Positions 1-5,634 of a DNA stretch of 7,542 nt are shown one piece after another (positions within the stretch are counted from its first letter, which is position 1; every line of letters starts with the position of its first letter). This stretch comes from an uncultured Collinsella sp. (GTDB taxonomy: Bacteria > Actinomycetota > Coriobacteriia > Coriobacteriales > Coriobacteriaceae): positions 1 to 7,542 of the forward strand of contig CATZKS010000105.1 of the NCBI GenBank assembly GCA_958421035.1. Direction: 5' to 3'. The notes beneath the pieces are model-generated. The model had not been told where the DNA came from. It was given only the letters and a program-made list of their open reading frames with translations, and searched no databases. Position numbers and translations under genes: made by a program.

Positions 1-131
1 AGCAGCTGGGGATTCCCTATAAGCTTGAGGGCGTTCCACAGATGGATACTGCGCGCATGCTCGAGCTGCGCAACGCTGTCATGACGGGCATGAAAAAGCG
101 CCGCGCGGAGCTAAAAAACGCCATCGGCTAG
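1..131 (+). CDS. C-terminal end of an unrecognised protein (partial)
   Basis: An open frame enters at the left edge (first full codon at position 3) and ends at TAG 129-131. It gives about 42 residues, beginning QLGIPYKLEGVPQMDTARML and ending KKRRAELKNAIG. The tail is rich in Lys and Arg and probably helical. Codon choice (CGC, GAG, GGC) matches the other housekeeping-like genes here, so I take it as a real gene end. I do not recognise the family from this fragment and assign no function. No T-rich terminator follows; the next structure is the inverted repeat at 154-186. Confidence 0.6.
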   Translation, partial: QLGIPYKLEGVPQMDTARMLELRNAVMTGMKKRRAELKNAIG

Positions 132-153
132 CAAGTCATTTTCGCTCCCCAAA

Positions 154-186
154 GGCACTCATTGGGGACAGACTTAAATGAGTGCC
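154..186. repeat. Short inverted repeat, possibly REP-like
   Basis: GGCACTCATT (154-163) and AATGAGTGCC (177-186) are perfect 10-bp inverted arms around a 13-base loop, ggggacagactta. No T-run follows on the plus strand, so it is a poor intrinsic terminator, although it sits 22 bp after a stop codon. From memory, GGGGACAGAC-type cores occur in repetitive extragenic palindromes of several bacteria. That link is a recollection and not something shown here. Confidence 0.5.
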
Positions 187-222
187 CCTGGGCACCAAGT
201 TGATTGCCAAAGAGCCCCGTCA

Positions 223-289
223 AGTTGCGGTGGAATAGTTCTTGTTTTTCGGCTTATGCCGTCCAAACAGGAACTATTTCACCGCAACT
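223..289. repeat. Long nested inverted repeat (25-bp arms)
   Basis: Arms 223-247 and 265-289 pair over 25 bp with only two differences, both G-U compatible in plus-strand RNA. The 17-base centre contains its own small hairpin, CGGC (250-253), TTAT, GCCG (258-261). The whole 67-bp unit folds as one long hairpin. There is no downstream T-run and no convincing coding frame. It could be an extragenic palindromic repeat, a miniature mobile element, or a structured RNA or terminator between the partial gene and the serine hydrolase gene. The rest of the 132-447 gap shows nothing else I can name. Confidence 0.7.
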
Positions 290-437
290 GCGTTTTGGGT
301 AGAGATGTGCAACAGAATTGGCAAAAATGCATAGAAACGCTTGTGGTTTCTTTAAAGACACCTTAAACGCCACTGAATATCTTTGGAAAGAAATGCCTGC
401 TCGGTATCATGCTGCTCGTATATAAACGGTAGCAGTC

Positions 438-443
438 AGGAGA
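438..443 (+). promoter_or_regulatory. Shine-Dalgarno deciding the GTG start at 448
   Basis: AGGAGA lies 4 bases before GTG 448. No in-frame ATG near here has a comparable site, so GTG is the likely start of the serine hydrolase gene. Confidence 0.65.
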
Positions 444-447
444 CCAC

Positions 448-1566
448 GTGCGAAACATCGCATCGCGGGACGAGTATGTGCCGCAGCATGGCAGCAGATA
501 TAAGACGAAGGACACGTCTTCGCGTGGCCTTGCCGACACTCGCATCCGCGTGAGGAAGATTGCCGCCATTGGGATGCTAACGTCGGCGGTTATTATCCTC
601 GGAATTACCGCCAAAACCTATGCGTCGGAGCGAATGGCACACTCAGATGCGTCAACGGTACAGACGCAAAACAAAAAGGTCTCTGAATCTAAAGTCACCG
701 CAAGTCAAACCCTGTCGACAGCGAACCTCAAGACGGGGCTTTCGAAGGCGGACTTTAACGAAATTCCCTCAGGCGATACCGTGCAGACCTTCTCACTGGT
801 TGATGACCAGATCCTCGCCCTGGAGGATGAGAACCTCGCCGCACTCCAGAATGCGCTTGACCAGGCACAGGAGCTGGGCGATGTGGGCGTGGTGTTTTAC
901 GACCTGTCGAGCGGTAAGGGCGTGACGTATAACGCTGATGTCGAGGTGTACGGTGCGAGTAGCTACAAGGCACTTTATGCGTTGTACATTTGCGAATCTC
1001 TGGTCGAGACGGGCCAGGTTTCACCCGATGACTCCCTTGGCACCTATGGTGGCTACAACATGGGTTGGCAGACGGTACGCGACTTGATCGAGGCTGCGGT
1101 CGTTTATTCAGACAACGATTCGTTTATTGCGTTACGTGCGGCGTTTGACCGTGTCGGTTACGAGGATTGGATTGTCGGTCTTGGCATCGATTACGATACG
1201 GCACTGGATCCGATGAGTGATTTTCCGACCTACTGCCCGCGCACTTCTGCGAGGTTATGGCGCGAGATGAGCGAGTATCTGAGCATGGATACCGAGACTT
1301 CACAGTGGTTGTCGGGCCTTCTGGCATCAACATCGCGCTCGTTTATTCGCGATGGCATTGCGGACGAGCAGGTTTTGGTGCGCAACAAGGCAGGCTGGAT
1401 TAGCGAGGATGGTTACTATTCGACATGCGATGCAGGCCTCATCGACATCGATGGCCGTACCTATGTCATGAGCGTCATGACATCGATACCATGGAGTGAC
1501 CGTTCGAGCGAGGTTACGGCCGCGATTGCAAAGGCTCTGTTTGATACGCGAGCTGCACTGGCTTAG
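448..1566 (+). CDS. Membrane-anchored serine beta-lactamase/PBP-fold protein
   Basis: This 372-residue protein begins with about 36 residues of basic, polar cytoplasmic tail. One hydrophobic segment follows (about 37-57) and then a polar Ser/Thr/Lys-rich linker to about residue 110, so it is probably a type II membrane protein with its domain outside the cell. The C-terminal domain (about 120-370) carries the serine penicillin-recognition signature: SxxK as S171-S-Y-K174, SDN at 221-223, and KAG at 314-316 in the KTG position. Spacing and order match the class A beta-lactamase-like fold (Beta-lactamase2 type). The Glu expected about 36 residues after SDN, which drives deacylation in true class A enzymes, is not apparent; the region reads LDPMSDFP (252-260). 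I therefore favour a cell-wall-related serine hydrolase or a penicillin-binding relative over a drug-degrading enzyme. The start is GTG with AGGAGA upstream. It appears to stand alone, 78 bp before mtnN. Confidence 0.8.
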   Translation: MRNIASRDEYVPQHGSRYKTKDTSSRGLADTRIRVRKIAAIGMLTSAVIILGITAKTYASERMAHSDASTVQTQNKKVSESKVTASQTLSTANLKTGLSKADFNEIPSGDTVQTFSLVDDQILALEDENLAALQNALDQAQELGDVGVVFYDLSSGKGVTYNADVEVYGASSYKALYALYICESLVETGQVSPDDSLGTYGGYNMGWQTVRDLIEAAVVYSDNDSFIALRAAFDRVGYEDWIVGLGIDYDTALDPMSDFPTYCPRTSARLWREMSEYLSMDTETSQWLSGLLASTSRSFIRDGIADEQVLVRNKAGWISEDGYYSTCDAGLIDIDGRTYVMSVMTSIPWSDRSSEVTAAIAKALFDTRAALA

Positions 1567-1644
1567 CGTGTTCGTTTGGCGAGGTCAAACAAAATGCTGG
1601 TACCATACCTTGGTTGAGAATTACGTATAGGTTTGGGGAATGGT

Positions 1645-2385
1645 ATGGCTACCATCGCGATTATCGGTGCGCTCGAAAAAGAGATCATGCAGATTAAGGA
1701 AGAGCTGAGCGACGTTTGCGAGGCACGGGAGGCAGGCTTGACCGTTGTGAGCGGTGAGCTCGACGACCTGACAGTTGTCGCCACAACGGCGGGCATGGGC
1801 ACGGTGAACGCCGCCGCTGCAACACAGCACCTCATTAGCAAGTATGCTCCGCAGGCTGTTGTGTTTTCGGGCATTGCGGGCGGTTTGAACCCCAAGCTCC
1901 ATATCGATGACGTGGTCATTGGCAAACGCCTACGCTATCTGGATACCGATACCGCGCTTATCGCCGAGTCCGCACCGGGGCTCGAGGAGTTTGGCTCGAC
2001 GCCCGCGCTGGTCGATATTGCCGCCGACGTGCTTGCTGAGCGTGGGTTTGTTGACGCTTCGAAAAATGCAGTCGCTTCGAACGAGGGCACCAAGCAGTTC
2101 CTGGTCGGCACGATTGCCACGGGTAACCGCTTTGTGACGGGCGCCACCATGCGCAACGACGCTATCGAGGCGACGCATGCCGATTGCGTCGAGATGGAGG
2201 GCGCGGCAATTGCGCACATCGCGGCCAAGAATGGTGTCGATTGCCTGGTACTGCGCGCTATCAGCGATAATTGTGACGAGGCATATGACGCGTTTTGCGA
2301 GCGCGAGTTCGATCTGGACGAGTACGCTCGCACCGCGAGCGGCATCACGCTTGACATCGTTCGTCGTATCGCCGCCGCGCAATAG
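1645..2385 (+). CDS. mtnN: 5'-methylthioadenosine/S-adenosylhomocysteine nucleosidase
   Basis: This enzyme cleaves the glycosidic bond of methylthioadenosine and S-adenosylhomocysteine, releasing adenine. It recycles by-products of SAM-dependent reactions and makes the precursor of autoinducer-2 in organisms that have LuxS. It acts in the cytoplasm. The 246-residue product (typical family length about 230) starts MATIAIIGALEKEI, and the Glu of GALEKE matches the catalytic acid near residue 12 of the family. VFSGIAGGL is the conserved glycine-rich segment. CVEMEGAAIAH carries the Met-Glu pair that binds the ribose, and RAISDNCDE carries the catalytic Asp. I chose ATG 1645 over an upstream in-frame TTG (1633) because GGGGA at 1635-1639 is well placed before it and the protein then starts directly with the first beta strand. 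It ends 39 bp before engB on the same strand with no terminator between, so the two are probably co-transcribed. Confidence 0.93.
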   Translation: MATIAIIGALEKEIMQIKEELSDVCEAREAGLTVVSGELDDLTVVATTAGMGTVNAAAATQHLISKYAPQAVVFSGIAGGLNPKLHIDDVVIGKRLRYLDTDTALIAESAPGLEEFGSTPALVDIAADVLAERGFVDASKNAVASNEGTKQFLVGTIATGNRFVTGATMRNDAIEATHADCVEMEGAAIAHIAAKNGVDCLVLRAISDNCDEAYDAFCEREFDLDEYARTASGITLDIVRRIAAAQ

Positions 2386-2413
2386 CACGCCCGTTTTGTA
2401 AAAACCTACGACC

Positions 2414-2419
2414 AAGGAG
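2414..2419 (+). promoter_or_regulatory. Shine-Dalgarno deciding the engB start at ATG 2425
   Basis: AAGGAG lies 5 bases before ATG 2425. The upstream in-frame GTG (2419-2421) overlaps the site itself and so cannot be the start that it serves. Confidence 0.75.
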
Positions 2420-2424
2420 TGTCC

Positions 2425-3015
2425 ATGGCCGATTCAATTAACTACCAGCTTGCCAAGTTCGTCGCCAGCTACGGCAAGGTTTCGCAGATTCCCGAGTCAA
2501 CCTGTCCCGAGGTGAGCTTCGTCGGCCGCTCCAACGTGGGCAAGTCCTCCATTATGAACAAACTCTTTGGCCGCAAGAACCTGGTCAAGGTTTCGAGCAC
2601 GCCGGGCAAGACGAGCAACATCAACTTTTTTGAGGCCGACGACGTGCATTTTGTGGACCTGCCGGGCTACGGTTTCGCCCGTCGTTCCAAGGCCGAGCGC
2701 GACCGCTGGGCCGAGCTCATCGGCGACTTTTTCGACTCGGAGCGTAGCTTTAACCTGGTTGTGTCGCTGGTGGATATTCGTCACGACCCCAGCAAGCTCG
2801 ATCACGACATGATTGACTACCTGCAGGGCAACGAGTTCAACTTTATCGTCTGCCTCACCAAGGCCGACAAACTCAGCCGTACCCAGCAGGCCCGTCAAGC
2901 GGCAGCCATCAAAAAGCAGCTCAACGTCCCGGCCGAAAATGTAATCATCACAAGCTCCCAGACCGGCACCGGCATCGACGAACTCAAGCGCCGCATTGCC
3001 GAGGCCTGCCTTTAG
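2425..3015 (+). CDS. engB: Ribosome biogenesis GTP-binding protein EngB/YsxC
   Basis: This is a TrmE-Era-EngA-YihA family GTPase needed for late assembly of the large ribosomal subunit, and it is usually essential. The 196-residue length is standard for EngB/YsxC/YihA. Visible GTPase motifs, in order: G1 GRSNVGKS (34-41); the switch I segment STPGKTSNINFF (58-69), with Thr63 as the probable G2 Thr; G3 DLPGYG (78-83); G4 TKAD (145-148); and a G5-like TSSQTGTG near the C-terminus. The GFARRSKAERDRW stretch after G3 is also typical of this family. The start is ATG 2425, preceded by a strong AAGGAG. It follows mtnN by 39 bp, and a hairpin with a T7 run begins 31 bp after its stop. Codon use is that of a well-expressed chromosomal gene (mostly GGC, CTG, GAC, AAG). 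Confidence 0.95.
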   Translation: MADSINYQLAKFVASYGKVSQIPESTCPEVSFVGRSNVGKSSIMNKLFGRKNLVKVSSTPGKTSNINFFEADDVHFVDLPGYGFARRSKAERDRWAELIGDFFDSERSFNLVVSLVDIRHDPSKLDHDMIDYLQGNEFNFIVCLTKADKLSRTQQARQAAAIKKQLNVPAENVIITSSQTGTGIDELKRRIAEACL

Positions 3016-3046
3016 TCAGGCCGCGGCCCCTCAAAAGCTCTCATCT

Positions 3047-3099
3047 ATATCACCTCAGTGATAGTTATTGGTAAACTATCACTGAGTTGATATTTTTTT
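3047..3099 (+). terminator. Hairpin plus T7 run after engB
   Basis: Arms 3047-3066 and 3074-3093 pair over 20 bp with a single C/T mismatch (3053/3087) around the 7-base loop ATTGGTA. A run of seven T (3093-3099) follows at once, which is the classic form of a Rho-independent terminator for the mtnN-engB transcript. The stem is A+T-rich. It also contains two palindromes that look like protein-binding sites (separate entry), so its dyad may exist for DNA binding rather than, or as well as, termination. Confidence 0.65.
3048..3096 (+). promoter_or_regulatory. Twin operator-like palindromes at the putative module promoter
   Basis: Site 1 (3048-3063) is TATCAC-CTCA-GTGATA, a perfect 6+6 palindrome. 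Site 2 (3077-3092) is TATCAC-TGAG-TTGATA, with one half-site base changed. Site 2 read on the minus strand matches site 1 at 15 of 16 bases, and the centres are 29 bp apart. A promoter-like pair, TTGGTA (3068-3073) and TATTTT (3091-3096) with a 17-bp spacer, would put site 2 across the spacer and the edge of the -10, and site 1 just upstream of the -35. This is the layout expected if the HTH protein encoded two genes on represses its own operon. One difficulty is that this promoter would start RNA at about 3102-3104, inside or after the GGAGG at 3100-3104, giving a nearly leaderless message. The real start may differ. Confidence 0.5.
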
Positions 3100-3109
3100 G
3101 GAGGTCGAT

Positions 3110-3793
3110 ATGGAGCTTTGGCATGGGTCGGACGTTGTTGTCGATCATCCATCGTTGGATAAATGCAGGCAATTCAATGACTATGGGCGCGGGTTTTATT
3201 GCACACCGCATGAGGAAATGGCAATGGAGTGGGCATGTCGGACCGAGTCTGATGGCATTGCCAATCGATATGAGCTTGATTTAGATGGCCTTGCGATTTT
3301 GGATTTGGAATCAGGTGAGTTCTCGATTCTCAACTGGCTTGCAATTCTGGCGAATAACAGAGAGTTCAATGTATCAACGCCAGTAGCACGCGAGGGGCTT
3401 CGTTATCTGCTGGATAACTGCCTGATTGATATTTCTCCCTATGACGTTATTCGAGGCTATCGTGCAGACGATTCCTATTTCTCGTTTGCAAGACAGTTTG
3501 TCAACGGCATGATCTCGCTCAGGCAATTGCAGCGCATTATGTTTTTGGGGGATTTGGGCATTCAATATGCGCTTATGAGTGAGCGTGCATTCTCGGCGAT
3601 TAAGTTCCGCGATTGGAAGCAGGCCTCGGGAGCTGAGTTTTATCCCAAACGATTTGAGCGAGAACAGAACGCTCGACGAAAGTACCTGGATACGGTAAAC
3701 GGATTTGACTCTGATGGTGTCGACATTAGGGATTTGATGGCAGGAAGGGTTGATTTAAATGATCCAAGAGTTAACGGATTGTGGGCCGAGTAG
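3110..3793 (+). CDS. DUF3990-family ADP-ribosyltransferase-like protein, putative toxin
   Basis: This 227-residue protein opens with MELWHGSDVVVDHPSLDKCR followed by QFNDYGRGFYCTPHEEMAMEW. That combination of YHGS-like start, D-(Y/F)-G-x-GFY and following E is the DUF3990 family signature. A second conserved block, SPYDVIRGYRADDSYF (109-124), leads into GMISLRQLQ and IQYALMSERAFSAIKF (151-166), also family-typical. DUF3990 proteins are regarded as relatives of ADP-ribosyltransferases, with His5, the GFY segment and the late Q/E region as likely NAD-site elements; that assignment is from family knowledge and untested here. No signal peptide or membrane segment is seen, so it is probably cytoplasmic. 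The start is ATG 3110, with GGAGG at 3100-3104. Its last 35 bp overlap the next gene, a sign of coupled translation. It is more A/T-rich and uses rarer codons than engB, consistent with acquisition. I infer a toxin or defence effector; the target is unknown. Confidence 0.8.
   Translation: MELWHGSDVVVDHPSLDKCRQFNDYGRGFYCTPHEEMAMEWACRTESDGIANRYELDLDGLAILDLESGEFSILNWLAILANNREFNVSTPVAREGLRYLLDNCLIDISPYDVIRGYRADDSYFSFARQFVNGMISLRQLQRIMFLGDLGIQYALMSERAFSAIKFRDWKQASGAEFYPKRFEREQNARRKYLDTVNGFDSDGVDIRDLMAGRVDLNDPRVNGLWAE
3743..3749 (+). promoter_or_regulatory. Shine-Dalgarno for the overlapping HTH gene
   Basis: GGAAGGG lies 9 bases before ATG 3759, inside the 3' end of the ART-like gene. It supports the overlapping start over the next in-frame ATG (3825), although that ATG also has GAGGA (3816-3820) in front of it. 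Confidence 0.55.
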
Positions 3794-4457
3794 GACATAC
3801 CCCGTCTACTACCTCGAGGATGCAATGAACAACCTCGGCGACTGCTTTGACTATGCCGTTAACGATTATGGGGCAGAAGGATCGGAAGTTGCTGAACTCT
3901 TTTGCCTGAGCGGCTTAGCCCGCGAGTTCGAACGCGGCAACGCATGGGTAGTGTCGGGAAAATCGGGCGTTGAGCTGTTCGCGCTCATTGCCGAAAGGTC
4001 CGGCTATCAATCAAGGCCGATGCCAAATCGAACCTACCGATTCGAAAAGACACCGGAATATTGGACAGGCTGGATATTGGCATACCTTCAGTGGCGCCTA
4101 GGAGAGTCTTTCGAAGATTTGCTGCATATCGTTCCATTTGATGCGCTGCGCAGCCTGTACTACCCCTGGCACGAAGCCTCGGAGGAACGCGTGGCCCGTC
4201 TCGTCTGCGATATGGCGAAGAAAGCGTCCAGGCAAACCAAACTTGCGTTAGCAAGAAAGAGGCTCAAGAAAACCCAACAAGACCTGGCATACGAATCGGG
4301 TGTGTCACTCCGCTCAATCCAAATGTACGAGCAGCGCCAGAGAAACATCAATGAAGCTTCGGTTACAAGCGTAAGAGCCATAGCAAAAGCCCTCCACTGC
4401 AACATCGAGGACCTCCTAGAACCAGTCTTCGAATACAAAGAAACCAGCGCCGCCTAA
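3759..4457 (+). CDS. HTH (XRE-type) protein with DUF3791-like N-terminus, putative antitoxin and autoregulator
   Basis: This 232-residue protein appears to have three parts. The N-terminal segment (about 14-80), from TYPVYYLEDAMNNLGDCFDY to SGVELFALI, resembles in layout the DUF3791 domains that partner DUF3990 proteins. The middle (about 91-150), with TPEYWTGWILAYLQWRLGES and LYYPWHEASEE, is a block I recall from gut-bacterial proteins paired with DUF3990. The C-terminal part (about 161-222) is an XRE/HTH_3 domain: LKKTQQDLAYESGV, then SLRSIQMYEQRQRNINEA, then IAKALHCNIEDLLE. ATG 3759 is preferred over ATG 3825 because it keeps the conserved YPVYYLEDAM segment and has its own Shine-Dalgarno. 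The gene overlaps the ART-like gene by 35 bp. The HTH makes it the obvious candidate to bind the twin palindromes at 3048-3092, and the N-terminus is the candidate to neutralise the toxin. Both roles are inference. Its 3' half is visibly richer in AGA, CTA and AAA codons than the housekeeping genes. Confidence 0.8.
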   Translation: MIQELTDCGPSRTYPVYYLEDAMNNLGDCFDYAVNDYGAEGSEVAELFCLSGLAREFERGNAWVVSGKSGVELFALIAERSGYQSRPMPNRTYRFEKTPEYWTGWILAYLQWRLGESFEDLLHIVPFDALRSLYYPWHEASEERVARLVCDMAKKASRQTKLALARKRLKKTQQDLAYESGVSLRSIQMYEQRQRNINEASVTSVRAIAKALHCNIEDLLEPVFEYKETSAA

Positions 4458-4488
4458 CCCAAGCACACAGCCGAAGCCTGTAACTAGT

Positions 4489-4520
4489 AAGTGCCCCTAC
4501 CTAGCAAGAGCCCCTACCAA
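4489..4520 (+). repeat. Two short direct repeats with a GCCCCTACC core
   Basis: AAGTGCCCCTACCTA (4489-4503) and AAGAGCCCCTACCAA (4506-4520) match at 13 of 15 bases and are offset by 17 bp. The complement of the core, GTAGGGG, recurs at 4591-4597 at the foot of the large hairpin. The stretch 4458-4596 otherwise shows no gene. The purpose is unknown; remnants of a mobile or repetitive element are possible. Confidence 0.45.
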
Positions 4521-4596
4521 TAAAAAGCAACTATCAGCCCGGCGCTTTTACAGAGCGTAGGTCCCTGTAGCCGCCGCCAGCGAAGTTAACGTAGGG

Positions 4597-4715
4597 GAGG
4601 CCAGGGGCTTTGCCCCCAAATCTTTCTGCAGGACGGCAGGACCCCCGCCGCACGAAGTGCGCAGCGGGGGTCCTGCCATGTCCGAGGACGATTTGGGGGC
4701 AAAGCCCCTGGCCTC
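4597..4715. repeat. 119-bp nested inverted repeat with perfect 26-bp arms
   Basis: Arms 4597-4622 and 4690-4715 are perfect 26-bp reverse complements. Inside, GGCAGGACCCCCGC (4635-4648) pairs perfectly with 4664-4677. CGCAC (4649-4653) then pairs with GTGCG (4657-4661) over a GAA loop, leaving a CA bulge. GGAC (4631-4634) also pairs with GTCC (4680-4683), so almost the whole unit is base-paired. Each arm is itself a mini-hairpin (GGGGC-TTT-GCCCC at 4604-4616, GGGGC-AAA-GCCCC at 4696-4708), so two inverted hairpin units flank a central one, reminiscent of a BIME. It lies between the convergent HTH and thrB genes. No T-run is present, so any terminator role would have to rely on structure alone. 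No open frame of note lies within it. Confidence 0.8.
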
Positions 4716-4739
4716 ACCGGCGAGTATACAGGACGGCGA

Positions 4740-5621
4740 CTACAGGTATTCGATCTGGGCGCCTTCCGTGTCGCACGTCAGAATGTGCGTATCACACTTA
4801 GGGAACTGCTCACGCAGCTTGACCTGCAGGAACTTTGCCACGATGGTGTCGTCGGTTACAGCCATGAGGGTCGAGCCCGAACCGCTGATCCAGATGGTCT
4901 TGGCACCGCCGTTAAGGCAGGTGTCGCGCACGGCGTTGTAGTCAGGAATCAGACGGCGACGATAGGGTTCCTGGATGCGGTCGTCGTTGGCGGCGGCAAT
5001 CAGGTCAAGGTCGCCAGTCTCCAGGCCGCGCGTCATGCCGGCGATGCGGCCCATCTGCCACACGGCGGTGGAGAGCGGAATCTCCTGCGGCACGACCTTG
5101 CGCGCCTCGCTCGTATGTACCTCGTAGGGCGGAATCACGGTAATAAAACGCAAGCGATCGCTCACCTCGTAGCGCAGGCATTGGGGGAGCGAATCGGTCG
5201 GCGTAAAGGAGCAGACGGCGCCGCCAAGGATGGCGGGAGCGACGTTATCGGGATGCCCCTCGACCTCGGTGGCGATGCGGACGAGCTCGGCACGGTCGAC
5301 GGTGTGGCCCGTCAGCGCGGCGGCCGCCATGATGCCGGCGACGACGCAGGTGGAGCTGGAACCCAGGCCGCGGGCGACGGGCACGTCGGTCTGGATGTCG
5401 ATAGCGACGGGGAAGGCCGGCTCGCCCCATGCGGCCAGCGCATCGACAAAGCTGACGTAGACCAGGTTGTTCTCGTTTTGGAACTCCTCGGGGCATCCGG
5501 TGATGGTGAGCTTGTCGGCGCGCTCGAAGGTAAAGTGCGAGTAGAGGCTGACGGCCATGCCGAGGGTGTCGTAGCCGATGCCTAGGTTGGCGCTCGTTGC
5601 TGGGACGGTGATTTTGATCAT
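4740..5621 (-). CDS. thrB: Homoserine kinase
   Basis: ThrB phosphorylates L-homoserine with ATP to give O-phosphohomoserine, the substrate of threonine synthase; it is cytoplasmic. The 293-residue length is normal for the GHMP kinase family. Motif 1 is MIKITVPATSANLGIGYDTL (1-20), with the usual PATSANLGxGxDxLG. Motif 2, the phosphate-binding loop, is PVARGLGSSSTC (81-92), with Ser-Thr where many homologues have Ala-Ala. EGHPDN (121-126) is the conserved substrate and Mg segment. Motif 3 is ISGSGSTLMA (245-254). The start ATG (5619-5621) is preceded by a strong AGGAGG (5628-5633) with 6-base spacing. It lies downstream of thrC on the same strand, but the 202-bp gap contains a terminator-like hairpin and a large inverted repeat, so the two may not simply share one transcript. 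It converges on the HTH gene. Confidence 0.95.
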   Translation of the reverse strand: MIKITVPATSANLGIGYDTLGMAVSLYSHFTFERADKLTITGCPEEFQNENNLVYVSFVDALAAWGEPAFPVAIDIQTDVPVARGLGSSSTCVVAGIMAAAALTGHTVDRAELVRIATEVEGHPDNVAPAILGGAVCSFTPTDSLPQCLRYEVSDRLRFITVIPPYEVHTSEARKVVPQEIPLSTAVWQMGRIAGMTRGLETGDLDLIAAANDDRIQEPYRRRLIPDYNAVRDTCLNGGAKTIWISGSGSTLMAVTDDTIVAKFLQVKLREQFPKCDTHILTCDTEGAQIEYL

Positions 5622-5627
5622 GTGAGT

Positions 5628-5633
5628 CCTCCT
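5628..5633 (-). promoter_or_regulatory. thrB Shine-Dalgarno abutting a long hairpin
   Basis: AGGAGG, read on the minus strand, is 6 bases from the thrB ATG. The perfect arm of the large inverted repeat ends at 5635, one base upstream, and two possible G-U pairs (5634/5747, 5633/5748) could extend the stem into the site. Confidence 0.7.
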
Positions 5634-5634
5634 G

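Noticed and set aside
178..366. 62-codon plus-strand frame in the gap before the serine hydrolase gene
   Set aside because: It runs through the 25-bp-armed hairpin, has no Shine-Dalgarno before its ATG, and its composition is not protein-like.
419..426. TATATAAA as a -10 box for the serine hydrolase gene
   Set aside because: No acceptable -35 lies 16-18 bp upstream and the resulting leader would be only about 15 bases, so it is too weak to annotate.
1633..1644. TTG start for mtnN four codons upstream
   Set aside because: It overlaps the likely ribosome-binding GGGGA, and the family begins directly at the first strand encoded from ATG 1645.
3048..3092. CRISPR-like repeat pair
   Set aside because: Only two copies in inverted orientation, too short and with no spacer series; operators or a terminator stem explain them better.
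4610..4941. Plus-strand frames overlapping the large hairpin and the thrB 3' end
   Set aside because: They read through palindromic arms and antisense thrB, with no ribosome-binding site or family pattern.
4785..5585. Long plus-strand open frame (266 codons) opposite thrB
   Set aside because: It is the antisense shadow of thrB: low complexity, rich in Gly, Asp, Val and Ala, with no recognisable motif.
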